Below are positions 1 to 8,726 of a DNA stretch of 64,000 bases, piece by piece (position 1 is the first letter of the stretch; each line of letters begins with the position of its first letter). The DNA comes from Aquitalea pelogenes (lineage in GTDB: Bacteria > Pseudomonadota > Gammaproteobacteria > Burkholderiales > Chromobacteriaceae), in contig NZ_LNQV01000001.1 of assembly GCF_001515305.1 (NCBI RefSeq), positions 124,001-188,000 on the forward strand, given 5' to 3'. The position numbers were made by a program, and so were the translations under genes. The notes under the pieces are model-generated. The model saw nothing but the letters and a program-made list of their open reading frames with translations. It searched no databases and was not told the origin of the DNA.

Positions 1-397
1 ATTTAAAACATAAGAATGTGCTAATTTGCGACAAAAATGGATGTTTTTTCGTTTTCCGAAAATTCAGATGTTGACACTCGCACACGGCATCTGGATAATC
101 CGTACTCGTTGAGATGCAGCAATTGCTTCTTGATAGTTTCTCCTCTATTTCTCCTTTGTAGACTTGGCGCGGGCCTCACGGCACCGCGCATTTTTTTGCC
201 TACGCGCACCAAACCCCCTTCAAACAATGCTGTAACACAATGTTATTAAAGATTTTTTACAAAACAGCATAATAAATCCGCCTTGCCACAAGCACAGCCC
301 AAGCTACAACATCCCCCACAACAGCCCTCCGGAACGCCGTCAGCACGCTATCGCTGGACAGCCCGATTCATGCCAATGGGAAATGTTCGAATGTGAT

Positions 398-414
398 TAA
401 TTGCAGCGCAATTA
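398..414. promoter_or_regulatory. Inverted repeat TAATTGC-AGC-GCAATTA
   Basis: This is a perfect 7-bp inverted repeat with a 3-base spacer, twelve bases before a second palindrome, TTGTATACAA (426-435). The short TTGTATACAA type resembles operators of FCD-class GntR repressors, but no such regulator is in the window. An operator role is inferred. Confidence 0.3.
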
Positions 415-425
415 GCACTTATATA

Positions 426-435
426 TTGTATACAA
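426..435. promoter_or_regulatory. Palindrome TTGTATACAA
   Basis: This perfect 10-bp palindrome lies in AT-rich non-coding DNA beside the inverted repeat at 398-414. Its form suits a GntR-family dimer site. No partner gene can be named. Confidence 0.25.
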
Positions 436-450
436 GTTCAAATTGTGACA

Positions 451-484
451 AAAAAGAAAAACCGAACATGCGGAAATGTTCGGT
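451..484 (-). terminator. Rho-independent terminator, minus strand
   Basis: A 9-bp stem (461-469 with 476-484, arms ACCGAACAT/ATGTTCGGT) is followed on the minus strand by a T-rich tract (complement of 451-460). The nearest minus-strand gene upstream is the glutathione S-transferase ending at 670, so the transcript would carry a 3' tail of about 190 bases. Confidence 0.6.
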
Positions 485-669
485 CTTGCAGGAAGAGCAA
501 GAAGACGTAGCGCCAGAACACGCTACCAATCAGGGAATCCGGTGCGCTTGCGTGACCGGAAATGATGTGACTTGGCGCCGAATTTTAAGTTCACCGCCCA
601 AGAAAAATCTTATCCTGGATCAAACAGGGTTGTGGCAAATACCCGACAGTTTTACTTGGTCTTCACCAC

Positions 670-1308
670 TCATGACAAGGCAGGCCGTGACAGACCCAGC
701 CAGGCCTGCACGGATGGCCGTTGCCATTGCAAGGCAGCGTAATCTGCCAGTCGCTGCGGCATGGGGTCGCCATTCAGGCGCAAACGGTTGAGCATCAGTG
801 CCAGATCGACATCGACAATGCTCCACTCTCCAAACAGGGTGTCCGAACCCGGCGGCAGGATCTGCTCGGCCACGCGTAGCAATTTGTGCGCCGCGCGCTG
901 CGCAGCGTCAGACAAGGGGTGTGCGACTGGCCGGTAGAACACCACCAGCGTGTCACGCTCCTCACGCAGAGGCAGCAGATCGCTGCGCAGCCAGGCCTGG
1001 ATTTGCCGCGCCCGCGCCCTGGCCTGTGCAGACTTAGGATAAAGCGCAGGGTCGGGAAACAACTCTTCCAGATATTCGGTAATGGCAGAGGACTCGCTCA
1101 GCACGAAATCGCCATGCTGCAAGGCAGGTACACGTGCAGTCAGCGAACTGAGCGCATAAGCCGGTGCATGATTGGCCCCGCTGTCCAGATCCAGTGTCGA
1201 CAGGGTGAAGGGCAACTGCTTCTCCTGCAACGCCACATACACCGACATGGCATAGGGACTGCAATACTGGGCATCGACGGTCAGGTGCAGCTTGGTCGTG
1301 GAGGTCAT
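670..1308 (-). CDS. yfcF: Glutathione S-transferase, YfcF-like
   Basis: The 212-residue product matches the length and layout of YfcF-type glutathione S-transferases. An N-terminal thioredoxin-like half (residues 5-85) contains YCSPYAMSVYVAL, where GSTs bind glutathione, and the LSESSAITEYLEELFP motif that contacts the gamma-glutamyl group. An all-helical C-terminal half follows, with the conserved SIVDVDLALMLNRL segment. Such enzymes conjugate or reduce with glutathione in the cytoplasm, and E. coli YfcF has been linked to peroxide protection. The gene stands alone on the minus strand after ilvD, separated from it by a terminator. The ribosome binding site is weak. Confidence 0.8.
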   Translation of the reverse strand: MTSTTKLHLTVDAQYCSPYAMSVYVALQEKQLPFTLSTLDLDSGANHAPAYALSSLTARVPALQHGDFVLSESSAITEYLEELFPDPALYPKSAQARARARQIQAWLRSDLLPLREERDTLVVFYRPVAHPLSDAAQRAAHKLLRVAEQILPPGSDTLFGEWSIVDVDLALMLNRLRLNGDPMPQRLADYAALQWQRPSVQAWLGLSRPALS

Positions 1309-1373
1309 CAGTGACTCACTTTCTACGGTTCAATCAGTCGGGCTTGCCATTGATTACGCAGGCAGGAACAAGC

Positions 1374-1400
1374 AAAAAAAACGGCAGCCGCAGCTGCCGT
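1374..1400 (-). terminator. ilvD terminator
   Basis: ACGGCAGC and GCTGCCGT (1381-1400) form a perfect 8-bp stem with a 4-base loop. On the minus strand it is followed directly by a run of T (complement of 1374-1381), 27 bases past the ilvD stop. Confidence 0.85.
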
Positions 1401-1426
1401 TGTTACCGATTCAGCGGGCAGCCCGC

Positions 1427-3280
1427 TTATTTTTCCACCTGGGTCACATCACGTACCGCACCGGTATCGGCGCTGGTGGTCATGGCCGCGTAGGCACGCA
1501 GGGCGGCGCTGACCGGGCGCTGGCGATCCACCGGTTTCCAGGCGTCACGGCCACGTGCTTCCATGGCGGCGCGTCGGGCAGCCAGTGCCTCGTCGCTGAT
1601 GGCCAGACGGATGCCGCGGTTGGGGATGTCAATCTCGATGGTGTCACCCTCTTCCACCAGACCAATTGCACCGCCTTCGGCTGCTTCTGGCGATACATGG
1701 CCGATGGACAGGCCGGAAGTACCACCAGAGAAACGGCCATCGGTCAGCAGCGCGCAGGCCTTGCCCAAGCCCTTGGACTTGAGATAGCTGGTGGGGTAAA
1801 GCATTTCCTGCATGCCTGGGCCGCCCTTGGGGCCTTCGTAGCGGATGACCACCACGTCGCCAGCCACAATCTTGTCGTCCAGGATGGCAGCAACGGCGTC
1901 GTCCTGACTTTCGAAGATGCGGGCACGGCCGGTGAACTTGAGGATGGAATCATCCACACCAGCAGTTTTCACGATGCAGCCACGCTCGGCGATATTGCCG
2001 TACAGCACGGCCAGGCCACCATCCTGCGAGTAGGCATTGGCCTTGTCGCGGATGCAGCCACCGGCACGGTCGTCATCCACATTCGGATAGCGCATGGATT
2101 GCGAGAAAGCGATGGTGGTGGGCACGCCGCCCGGTGCAGCGCGATAGAAGCGGCGCGCTTCGCTGTCTTCACCATGGCGCATGATGTCCCAGGCTTCCAG
2201 ACCCTCAGCCAGCGTCTTGCTGTGGATGGTGGGCACATCGCGGTGGATCAGGCCGGCACGGTCCAGTTCGGACAGGATGGCTACCACGCCACCGGCGCGG
2301 TGTACGTCTTCCATATGGTATTTCTGCGTGGCCGGGGCCACCTTGGACAGGCAGGGAACCGAACGTGAGATGCGGTCGATGTCGGCCATCTTGAAGTCGA
2401 CACCGGCTTCGCTGGCAGCAGCCAGCAGGTGCAGCACGGTATTGGTGGAGCCGCCCATGGCCACATCCAGGCTCATGGCGTTTTCAAAAGCCTGCTTGGT
2501 GCCGATGGCACGCGGCAGCACGCTGGCGTCGTCCTGTTCGTAATAACGCTTGGTGATGTCAACGATCAGGCGACCGGCACGCAGGAACAGTTCCTTGCGG
2601 TCGGCATGGGTAGCCACCAGGCTACCGTTGCCCGGTAGTGACAGGCCCAGGGCTTCGGTCAGACAGTTCATCGAGTTGGCGGTGAACATGCCGGAGCAGG
2701 AGCCGCAAGTCGGACAGGCCGAACGCTCAACGCGCTCCACGTCTTCATTGGAAATGGCGCTGTTGGCGGCTTCCACCATGGCGTCCACCAGGTCGAGCTT
2801 GCGGATGTCGTTGCCCCATTGCACTTTGCCCGCTTCCATCGGGCCACCGGAAACAAAAATCACCGGAATGTTCAGGCGCATCGCGGCCATCAGCATGCCG
2901 GGGGTGATCTTGTCGCAGTTGGAGATGCACACCAGCGCGTCGGCACAGTGGGCATTCACCATGTATTCCACGCTGTCGGCAATGAGGTCGCGGCTGGGCA
3001 GGCTGTACAGCATGCCGCCGTGGCCCATGGCGATGCCGTCGTCGATGGCGATGGTGTTGAATTCCTTGGCCACACCGCCGGCGCGTTCGATTTCACGTGC
3101 AACCAGCTGCCCCATATTGTGCAGATGGACATGGCCGGGCACGAACTGGGTGAAGCTGTTGGCAATGGCGATGATGGGCTTGCCAAAATCCTCGTCTTTC
3201 ATGCCGGTAGCACGCCACAGGGCACGGGCACCCGCCATGTTGCGACCGGCGGTGGAGGTTTTGGAACGGTATTGGGGCAT
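1427..3280 (-). CDS. ilvD: Dihydroxy-acid dehydratase
   Basis: IlvD dehydrates 2,3-dihydroxy-isovalerate and 2,3-dihydroxy-3-methylvalerate to the keto acids that precede valine and isoleucine. The 617 residues equal the usual length of the E. coli-type enzyme. Visible signatures are the cluster-binding motifs NCDKITPGM (about residue 122) and [18 protein letters not shown] (about residue 190), and the C-terminal [21 protein letters not shown]. The start is the ATG of [14 protein letters not shown], the normal N terminus. The gene diverges from lgt across a 197-bp intergenic region and ends in its own terminator, so it is probably transcribed alone; no other branched-chain genes are nearby. 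Confidence 0.97.
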   Translation of the reverse strand: MPQYRSKTSTAGRNMAGARALWRATGMKDEDFGKPIIAIANSFTQFVPGHVHLHNMGQLVAREIERAGGVAKEFNTIAIDDGIAMGHGGMLYSLPSRDLIADSVEYMVNAHCADALVCISNCDKITPGMLMAAMRLNIPVIFVSGGPMEAGKVQWGNDIRKLDLVDAMVEAANSAISNEDVERVERSACPTCGSCSGMFTANSMNCLTEALGLSLPGNGSLVATHADRKELFLRAGRLIVDITKRYYEQDDASVLPRAIGTKQAFENAMSLDVAMGGSTNTVLHLLAAASEAGVDFKMADIDRISRSVPCLSKVAPATQKYHMEDVHRAGGVVAILSELDRAGLIHRDVPTIHSKTLAEGLEAWDIMRHGEDSEARRFYRAAPGGVPTTIAFSQSMRYPNVDDDRAGGCIRDKANAYSQDGGLAVLYGNIAERGCIVKTAGVDDSILKFTGRARIFESQDDAVAAILDDKIVAGDVVVIRYEGPKGGPGMQEMLYPTSYLKSKGLGKACALLTDGRFSGGTSGLSIGHVSPEAAEGGAIGLVEEGDTIEIDIPNRGIRLAISDEALAARRAAMEARGRDAWKPVDRQRPVSAALRAYAAMTTSADTGAVRDVTQVEK

Positions 3281-3391
3281 GTCTTGTTTCCTTGATGATC
3301 AGATGCTTGCAGAGCGCATTGCCACTGACCGCGCTGTGTTGCAGGCAGGTCTGCCCTCTCCGGGGTGCCGCGGGATCGGGCTGGCCGCAAT

Positions 3392-3409
3392 CTGTCATGG
3401 TAATGACAG
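3392..3409. promoter_or_regulatory. Palindrome CTGTCAT-GGTA-ATGACAG between ilvD and lgt
   Basis: A perfect 7-bp inverted repeat with a 4-base spacer lies midway between the divergent ilvD and lgt genes. A TATAAT hexamer follows at 3431-3436 on the plus strand, with no recognisable -35 element 17 bp upstream, so the palindrome covers the -35 area. It could be an operator; the regulator is unknown. Confidence 0.35.
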
Positions 3410-3430
3410 GACGCGGCGGAACGCATTCCG

Positions 3431-3436
3431 TATAAT
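3431..3436 (+). promoter_or_regulatory. Candidate lgt -10 element
   Basis: A consensus TATAAT lies 41 bases before the lgt ATG. The -35 region is poor, so the promoter call rests on the -10 match and position alone. Confidence 0.4.
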
Positions 3437-3477
3437 TTCGTCCATATTCTTTTACCGCAAACGCACCCACCTGACAA

Positions 3478-4329
3478 ATGATCGTTCATCCGCAGTTCGA
3501 CCCCGTTGCCATTCACCTGGGCCCGCTGGCCATTCACTGGTATGGCTTGATGTACCTGTTGGGCTTTGGCCTGTTCCTGCTTCTGGGTAATTACCGCATC
3601 CGCCAGGGCCACGCTTTTCTCACCTCCAAGCTGCTGGACGACCTGCTGATGTATGGCGTGCTTGGCGTGGTGATTGGCGGACGCCTGGGTGAAGTGCTGT
3701 TTTACGAGCCAGGCTACTACTTCAGCCATCCCGCGGAAATTTTCATGGTATGGAAGGGTGGCATGTCCTTCCATGGCGGTTTCCTGGGTGTGCTGGTAGG
3801 CATGGCCTTGTTTGCCCGCAAGCAGCAGCGCAGCTTCTGGGAGCTGACCGACTTCATCGCCCCGCTGGTACCACTGGGCCTGGCCGCCGGGCGTATCGGC
3901 AACTTCATCAATGGCGAGCTGTGGGGCCGGGTAGCCAGTCCCGATCTGCCATGGGCCATGCTGTTCCCCCAGGCGCGGGCCAATGATCTGGTCGAGGGTC
4001 AGACCTCGTCCGACCTGCTGAACATGCTGATGCAGTACGGGGCACTGCCGCGTCACCCTTCCCAGCTGTATGAATTCCTGCTGGAAGGCATCGCCCTGTT
4101 TGCCGTGCTGTGGATTTACAGCAGCAAGCCACGCGCGCGCGGACAGGTGTCGGCGGTATTCCTGATCGGTTATGGTCTGGCGCGCTTCATCAGCGAGTTT
4201 TTCCGCAATCCGGATGCCGGCATCTTCGGCCACTCCTACATCATCAGCATGGGTCAGTGGCTGAGCCTGCCGATGATTGTCATTGGCGTGGTGTTGCTGG
4301 TCTTGTTCGGCAAACGCCAGCAGCGCTAG
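3478..4329 (+). CDS. lgt: Prolipoprotein diacylglyceryl transferase
   Basis: Lgt moves diacylglycerol from phosphatidylglycerol to the lipobox cysteine of prolipoproteins, the first step of bacterial lipoprotein maturation, in the inner membrane. The 283-residue product is multi-membrane-spanning and carries the family motifs [11 protein letters not shown] (residue 20 onward), [11 protein letters not shown] (about residue 95) with the key histidine, and the signature [14 protein letters not shown] (about residue 140). The C-terminal part contains the conserved [13 protein letters not shown]. The ATG has only a weak Shine-Dalgarno sequence but gives the standard N terminus. A terminator follows, so it is probably monocistronic. 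Confidence 0.96.
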   Translation: MIVHPQFDPVAIHLGPLAIHWYGLMYLLGFGLFLLLGNYRIRQGHAFLTSKLLDDLLMYGVLGVVIGGRLGEVLFYEPGYYFSHPAEIFMVWKGGMSFHGGFLGVLVGMALFARKQQRSFWELTDFIAPLVPLGLAAGRIGNFINGELWGRVASPDLPWAMLFPQARANDLVEGQTSSDLLNMLMQYGALPRHPSQLYEFLLEGIALFAVLWIYSSKPRARGQVSAVFLIGYGLARFISEFFRNPDAGIFGHSYIISMGQWLSLPMIVIGVVLLVLFGKRQQR

Positions 4330-4378
4330 GCTATACTTGGCTCTGGCAGCCTTTTGCCTGCCACTGCGGTTTATCAAT

Positions 4379-4418
4379 AAAGCCAGTCATGAAGCCAATC
4401 ATCGACTGGCTTTTATTT
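4379..4418 (+). terminator. lgt terminator
   Basis: AAAGCCAGTC (4379-4388) pairs with GACTGGCTTT (4404-4413) around a 15-base loop, followed by TTTTATTT. It separates lgt from the ABC transporter operon. Confidence 0.7.
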
Positions 4419-4459
4419 GTCCTGCGGCCTTTTGCCCGCACAGATAAGGAATACCAGGC

Positions 4460-5308
4460 ATGAAAACCCTCAAGCTCTCGCTGGCCACCGCCTTGCTGGC
4501 CATCTCTGCACTGGCCTCGGCCGAAGAGGCGGTACTGAAAGTCTCCGCCATTCCGGATGAAGCCCCGACCGAGTTGCAGCGCAAGTTTGCCCCGCTAGGC
4601 CAGTATCTGGAAAAGCAGCTGGGAATGAAGGTGCAGTTTGTGCCGGTGACCGACTATGCCGCCGTGGTGACCGCGCTCAATAGCGACAAGATCGACATGG
4701 CCTGGCTGGGCGGCTTTACCTTTGTGCAGGCCAGCCTGCATGGCAAGGTGGTGCCGCTGGTACAGCGTGAGGAGGACAGCAGGTTTACCTCCAAATTCAT
4801 CGTCAATGCCGCCGTGGGCGCCAAGTCGCTGAAAGACCTGAAAGGCAAGAGCTTTGCCTTCGGCTCGGCCTCTTCCACCTCCGGCCACCTGATGCCGCGC
4901 TACTTCCTGCAAAAGGAAGGCATCAAACCGGAAACCTTCTTCAAGAATGTGGCTTATTCCGGCGCGCATGACGCCACCGTGGCCTGGGTGGCTTCCGGCA
5001 AGGTGGACGCCGGTGCGCTCAATGCCTCGGTATGGGACAAGCTGGTGGAAAGCGGCAAGGTGGACAGCAGCAAGGTGAAACTGCTGGCAACCAGCCCGGC
5101 CTTCTACGACTACAACTGGACAGTACGCGGCAATCTGGACAAGAAACTGCAAGAACGCATCAGCGCCGCCTTCCTCAAGCTGGACCCGAAAAATCCGCAG
5201 GACAAGGCCATTCTGGACTTGCAACGCGCCAGCCGTTTCATTCCCACCAAGGCGGATAACTACAAGGGCATCGAGTCCGCAGCTGAAGCGGCAGGCCTGC
5301 TCAAGTGA
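4460..5308 (+). CDS. PhnD-type periplasmic binding protein, putative selenate family
   Basis: This 282-residue periplasmic binding protein has a signal peptide (MKTLKLSLATALLAISALASA) and the PhnD/phosphonate-binding fold: VSAIPDEAPTELQRKFAPLG near the mature N terminus, DKIDMAWLGGFTFVQA around residue 75, and FGSASSTSGHLMPRYFL around residue 135. The VSAIPDEAPTEL opening is, as I recall, typical of the clade described as putative selenate ABC transporter binding proteins rather than true phosphonate binders, so the substrate is an oxyanion of uncertain identity. It heads a three-gene operon; its stop overlaps the GTG start of the ATPase. No phosphonate-degradation genes are nearby. Confidence 0.8.
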   Translation: MKTLKLSLATALLAISALASAEEAVLKVSAIPDEAPTELQRKFAPLGQYLEKQLGMKVQFVPVTDYAAVVTALNSDKIDMAWLGGFTFVQASLHGKVVPLVQREEDSRFTSKFIVNAAVGAKSLKDLKGKSFAFGSASSTSGHLMPRYFLQKEGIKPETFFKNVAYSGAHDATVAWVASGKVDAGALNASVWDKLVESGKVDSSKVKLLATSPAFYDYNWTVRGNLDKKLQERISAAFLKLDPKNPQDKAILDLQRASRFIPTKADNYKGIESAAEAAGLLK

Positions 5309-6102
5309 GCCTGCTGATTGACAACGCCAGCTTGCAACTGGCTGGCAGCAGCATTCTGCGTGACATCCGGCTGGAGCTCGCCAGCGGCGAACAGGCAGCC
5401 TTGATCGGCCCTTCCGGGGCGGGCAAAACCTCGCTGCTGCTGCTGGCAGCCACCCGCTATCGCCCAAGCAGCGGCAGCATGACTGTGCTGGGCGACAACC
5501 CCTGGCATTTGTCGGCACGCTGGCTGCGCCGTTTGCGCAGCCGTATCGGCATGGTTTACCAGTCGCCGCCGCTCCCCGCCCGGCAAAGGGTGATCCACGC
5601 GGTGGCAGCCGGACGGCTGGGGCAATCCGGCGCACTGACCGGGCTGCGCCGCCTGTTATGGCCTGATGATGGCGCCGCCATTCAGGATTGCCTGCAACAG
5701 GTGGATCTGGCCGACAAACTGTGGCAACGTTGCGACCAGCTTTCCGGCGGCCAGCGCCAGCGGGTCGGCATTGCCCGCGTGTTGTATCAACAACCCCGGC
5801 TGCTGCTGGCTGACGAGCCGGTTTCGGCACTGGACCCCAGGCTGGCGGAAGACACCATCCGCCTGCTGCAAAGCTCCGCCTCCGCCAGTGGGGCAAGCCT
5901 GCTGGTGAGCCTGCATTCGGTAGAGCTGGCACTGGCCTATTTCCCGCGCATCATCGGTGTGCGTGATGGCCAGATCATGTTCGACCTGCCACGCGAGCAG
6001 GTACATCCCGGCGTGGTCAGCGCACTGTATGCCGGAGAAAGAATGCGTGAGCAGGTGGCTGACAGCCCGGCGGAAACCCTCACCCCCGGACTACGATGCT
6101 GA
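5305..6102 (+). CDS. PhnC-type ABC transporter ATP-binding protein
   Basis: The 265-residue ATPase powers import through the neighbouring permease. It has a Walker A GPSGAGKTS (about residue 35), a Q-loop region, the ABC signature LSGGQRQRVGIARVL (about residue 148) and Walker B LLLADEPVSALDP (about residue 170), followed by the H-loop SLHSVEL. The GTG start overlaps the stop of the binding-protein gene by four bases (GTGA), and its own end overlaps the permease start, so translation is probably coupled. The length and order binding protein-ATPase-permease are those of phosphonate/phosphite-type systems. Confidence 0.88.
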   Translation: MSLLIDNASLQLAGSSILRDIRLELASGEQAALIGPSGAGKTSLLLLAATRYRPSSGSMTVLGDNPWHLSARWLRRLRSRIGMVYQSPPLPARQRVIHAVAAGRLGQSGALTGLRRLLWPDDGAAIQDCLQQVDLADKLWQRCDQLSGGQRQRVGIARVLYQQPRLLLADEPVSALDPRLAEDTIRLLQSSASASGASLLVSLHSVELALAYFPRIIGVRDGQIMFDLPREQVHPGVVSALYAGERMREQVADSPAETLTPGLRC

Positions 6103-7664
6103 AACCCTACCCGCGCGACCCGGCACGCTGGCCGCGGCTGTTCACCCTGCTGCTGGGCCTGCTGTTACTGGCACCCAGCTTCAGCCTGACCCAGTTCAAT
6201 CCGGCCACGCTGGCCAACCCGGATAGCTGGCACACCATGGCCGGTTTTGTTGCCGGTTTCTTTCCGCTATCCACCCAGGGCAGTTTTCTGCTGGATGTGG
6301 CACGCGAAACCATCACCACGCTGGCCAGTGCCACGGCCGGTATTGCCTTGGCAATGCTGCTGGGCGCGCCACTGGCGTTTGTCACCACACGGGCACTGGA
6401 GCGCCATGTGCTGGCGGCTGAAGCAGCTTCTGCCAGCATGCTGCTGTTCAAATCCGCAGTGCGCGGTGTCATGGTCATCCTGCGCGGTATTCCGGAAATC
6501 GTCTGGGCGCTGCTGTTTGTCCGGGCTGCGGGCCTGGGCAGCCTGCCGGCGGTGCTGGCCATCGGCCTGGCCTACGGCGGCATGCTGGGCAAGGTGTATG
6601 CCGAGATTCTGGAATCCCAGCCGCGCGAGCTGGCCACCGCCCTGTACTTGCAAGGCGCAAGCCGCTGGCAATGCCTGCTGTACGGCTTGTGGCCGCAAGC
6701 CCTGCCCGAGCTGGTGAGCTATAGCGTCTACCGCTGGGAATGCGCGATACGCGCCTCGGCGGTAATGGGTTTTGTCGGTGCCGGCGGGGTGGGCCAGTTG
6801 CTGGACACCAGCCTGAAAATGCTCAATGGCGGCGAGGTCAGCACCCTGTTACTGGTGTTCCTGCTGCTGGTGGGCCTGAGCGAAGGCATCAGCCTGTGCT
6901 CACGTCATGCGCTGGAACGTGCACGTGGTGGGCTCTACCTGCTGGGCGGCGGCCTGCTGGCCGTAGTGGCCAGCGTGCTGTGGCTGCTGCCGGGCTGGCG
7001 CGACAGTGGCTTCGATCTGTCCGCCATCCCGCGATTCATCCATGACTTTTTCCCGCCGGATGGCAGCATGCTGGCCGAGCTGGCGCACGGCACGCTGGAA
7101 ACACTGGCCATGTCGGCGCTGGGCACGGTGCTGGCTTTTGTCGCCGCAGCGGTGCTGGCGATGCCGGCCGCCGGGCGCTTTGGCAGTCTGCTCAAACTGG
7201 CCAGCCGCCTGTTGCTTAACCTGCTGCGCGGAGTGCCGGACCTGCTATGGGCGTCGATAGCCGTACTGGCCGTCGGGCTGGGCCCGGCCGCCGGGGTGCT
7301 GGCACTGGCCTTGCACACCGCTGGCGTGCTGGGGCGGCTGTTTGCCGAGACGCTGGAAAATGCCGATCACACGCCAGAACTCGCGCTGCGCCAGTCTGGT
7401 GTCAGCCAACTGCTGGCCTTTGCCTACGGCCTGCTACCGACAGTATTCAGCCAATGGGTGGCCTATACCCTGTACCGCTGGGAAAACAATATCCGCATCG
7501 CCACGGTGCTGGGCATCGTCGGTGCCGGCGGACTGGGGCAGCAGCTTTATCTGGCCTTGTCGCTGTTTCAACAGCACAAGGCGGCCAGCCTGATCATTGC
7601 CATGCTGCTGCTGTCCTGGCTGGTGGAGCAGCTAAGCCGGGCCTGGCGACAGCATATGGCGTGA
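6096..7664 (+). CDS. PhnE-type ABC permease, two fused halves
   Basis: This 522-residue inner-membrane protein is a tandem fusion of two PhnE-like permease domains (roughly residues 70-270 and 325-515). Each half contains its own cytoplasmic EAA-type loop followed by a matching glycine-rich segment: VMGFVGAGGVGQLLD in the first and VLGIVGAGGLGQQLY in the second. The fused form supplies both transmembrane halves of the importer in one chain, unlike the single-domain PhnE that must dimerise. The ATG overlaps the ATPase stop by seven bases. Operon position makes it the channel of the putative selenate or phosphonate-like oxyanion importer. Confidence 0.87.
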   Translation: MLKPYPRDPARWPRLFTLLLGLLLLAPSFSLTQFNPATLANPDSWHTMAGFVAGFFPLSTQGSFLLDVARETITTLASATAGIALAMLLGAPLAFVTTRALERHVLAAEAASASMLLFKSAVRGVMVILRGIPEIVWALLFVRAAGLGSLPAVLAIGLAYGGMLGKVYAEILESQPRELATALYLQGASRWQCLLYGLWPQALPELVSYSVYRWECAIRASAVMGFVGAGGVGQLLDTSLKMLNGGEVSTLLLVFLLLVGLSEGISLCSRHALERARGGLYLLGGGLLAVVASVLWLLPGWRDSGFDLSAIPRFIHDFFPPDGSMLAELAHGTLETLAMSALGTVLAFVAAAVLAMPAAGRFGSLLKLASRLLLNLLRGVPDLLWASIAVLAVGLGPAAGVLALALHTAGVLGRLFAETLENADHTPELALRQSGVSQLLAFAYGLLPTVFSQWVAYTLYRWENNIRIATVLGIVGAGGLGQQLYLALSLFQQHKAASLIIAMLLLSWLVEQLSRAWRQHMA

Positions 7665-7830
7665 ATGGCCTGTCACATCCTGCCCCGCCCTTTTTATTCT
7701 TAATTTTGATAAAAAATGCATTTTTAATCGTTTTACCTTCTTAACAGTCCAGCCTAGCATGGAGGCCATTCACAGCAGCACCTACCGGTACTGACTGTCA
7801 TTGTCATCTCACTCCACAAGAGGCTTAGCC

Positions 7831-8637
7831 ATGAAAACCCCTTCCCTGCTACTGGCGCTCACCCTGCTGGGCACTGCCGGCCATGCCCTGGCCGACCGTC
7901 TGGACGATATCAAGAAAGCTGGCGTACTGCGTGTGGCCGCCTTCGACAGCAACCCGCCGTTTGGTTTTCTGGATGCCAAAACCCACCAGATCAGCGGGCT
8001 GGATGTTGAAGTGGCCCAAGCCATTGCCAGCAAACTGAAAGTAAAACTGGAACTGGTGCCCACCAATCCGGCCAACCGCATTCCGTTGTTGGTGGCTGGC
8101 AAGGCCGACCTGGTTGCCGCCAACTTCACCGTGACCGAAGAACGCAAGAAGCAGGTGGACTTCAGCCTGCCCTACTTTGCTTCCGGTCAGCAGTTCATTG
8201 CCCGCAAAGGCAGCCTGAGCAAACCGGAACAGCTGGCAGGCCTGCGTGTGGGCGTGGACAAAGGCACCACCCAGGAAATCTACCTGCGTGAGAAATACAG
8301 CAAGACCACCGTGGAGGCCTACGATGACACCCCGCTGGCCTTCACCGCACTGCGCAATGGCAATGTACAGGCCATTTCGCAAGATGGCTCCAAGCTGGCT
8401 GCCCTGCTGGCCAATGCCCCGGACAAAGCCAAGTACGAGCTGGCTCCGTTCACCCTCACCCGCGAATACCAGGCCATCGGCCTGCCCAAGGGCGAGGCGC
8501 GCCTGACCAAGGTGGTAAACGAAACGCTGCTGGAACTGGAGAAATCCGGCCAGGCCAGCAAGATTTACGACCGCTGGTTCGGCCCCAGCACCAAGGCCCC
8601 GCTGCCGCGTGATTTCAAGATCGGCGACGCCGTCTGA
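7831..8637 (+). CDS. Polar amino-acid ABC transporter substrate-binding protein
   Basis: This 268-residue family-3 periplasmic binding protein starts at the ATG of MKTPSLLLAL, which gives a clean signal peptide ending HALA and follows an AGAGG-like ribosome binding site. Mature features are the opening RLDDIKKAGVLRVA, the ligand-binding NPPFGFLD and GKADLVAANFTVTEERKKQVDFS, the family hallmark around residue 100. It would capture a polar amino acid such as glutamate, glutamine or cystine; the ligand cannot be read from sequence. Two permease genes follow, separated by 89 bases containing a partial hairpin that could lower expression of the permeases. Confidence 0.85.
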   Translation: MKTPSLLLALTLLGTAGHALADRLDDIKKAGVLRVAAFDSNPPFGFLDAKTHQISGLDVEVAQAIASKLKVKLELVPTNPANRIPLLVAGKADLVAANFTVTEERKKQVDFSLPYFASGQQFIARKGSLSKPEQLAGLRVGVDKGTTQEIYLREKYSKTTVEAYDDTPLAFTALRNGNVQAISQDGSKLAALLANAPDKAKYELAPFTLTREYQAIGLPKGEARLTKVVNETLLELEKSGQASKIYDRWFGPSTKAPLPRDFKIGDAV

Positions 8638-8659
8638 TTCTTGATGGCTACCTCAACCG

Positions 8660-8688
8660 CCTGCGCCTCATCCGCACAGGCCGGTTTT
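8660..8688 (+). terminator. Partial terminator or attenuator after the binding-protein gene
   Basis: GCCTGCGC and GCACAGGC can pair with one mismatch, followed by CGGTTTT. It lies between the binding-protein gene and its permeases, where incomplete termination commonly keeps the binding protein in excess. The stem is imperfect, so the call is tentative. Confidence 0.35.
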
Positions 8689-8726
8689 CTGCATTGTCAA
8701 ACTCCACTTGTTGAAAGAAGAAGCCG

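Larger units (their letters stand above)
1..669. other. Left-edge non-coding stretch
   Basis: I see no convincing gene here: the open frames are short, lack ribosome binding sites and show no family resemblance. The stretch holds two perfect inverted repeats (398-414 and 426-435) and a minus-strand terminator hairpin (451-484). It is AT-richer than its surroundings, as a promoter region would be, and may serve a gene beyond the left edge. Confidence 0.5.

Noticed and set aside
393-791. 132-codon plus-strand frame at the left edge
   Set aside because: No ribosome binding site, no recognisable domain, and it runs through a terminator hairpin and into the end of the glutathione S-transferase gene.
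1292-2368. Long open frame antisense to ilvD
   Set aside because: IlvD is unmistakable on the other strand, and the antisense product is a low-complexity shadow.
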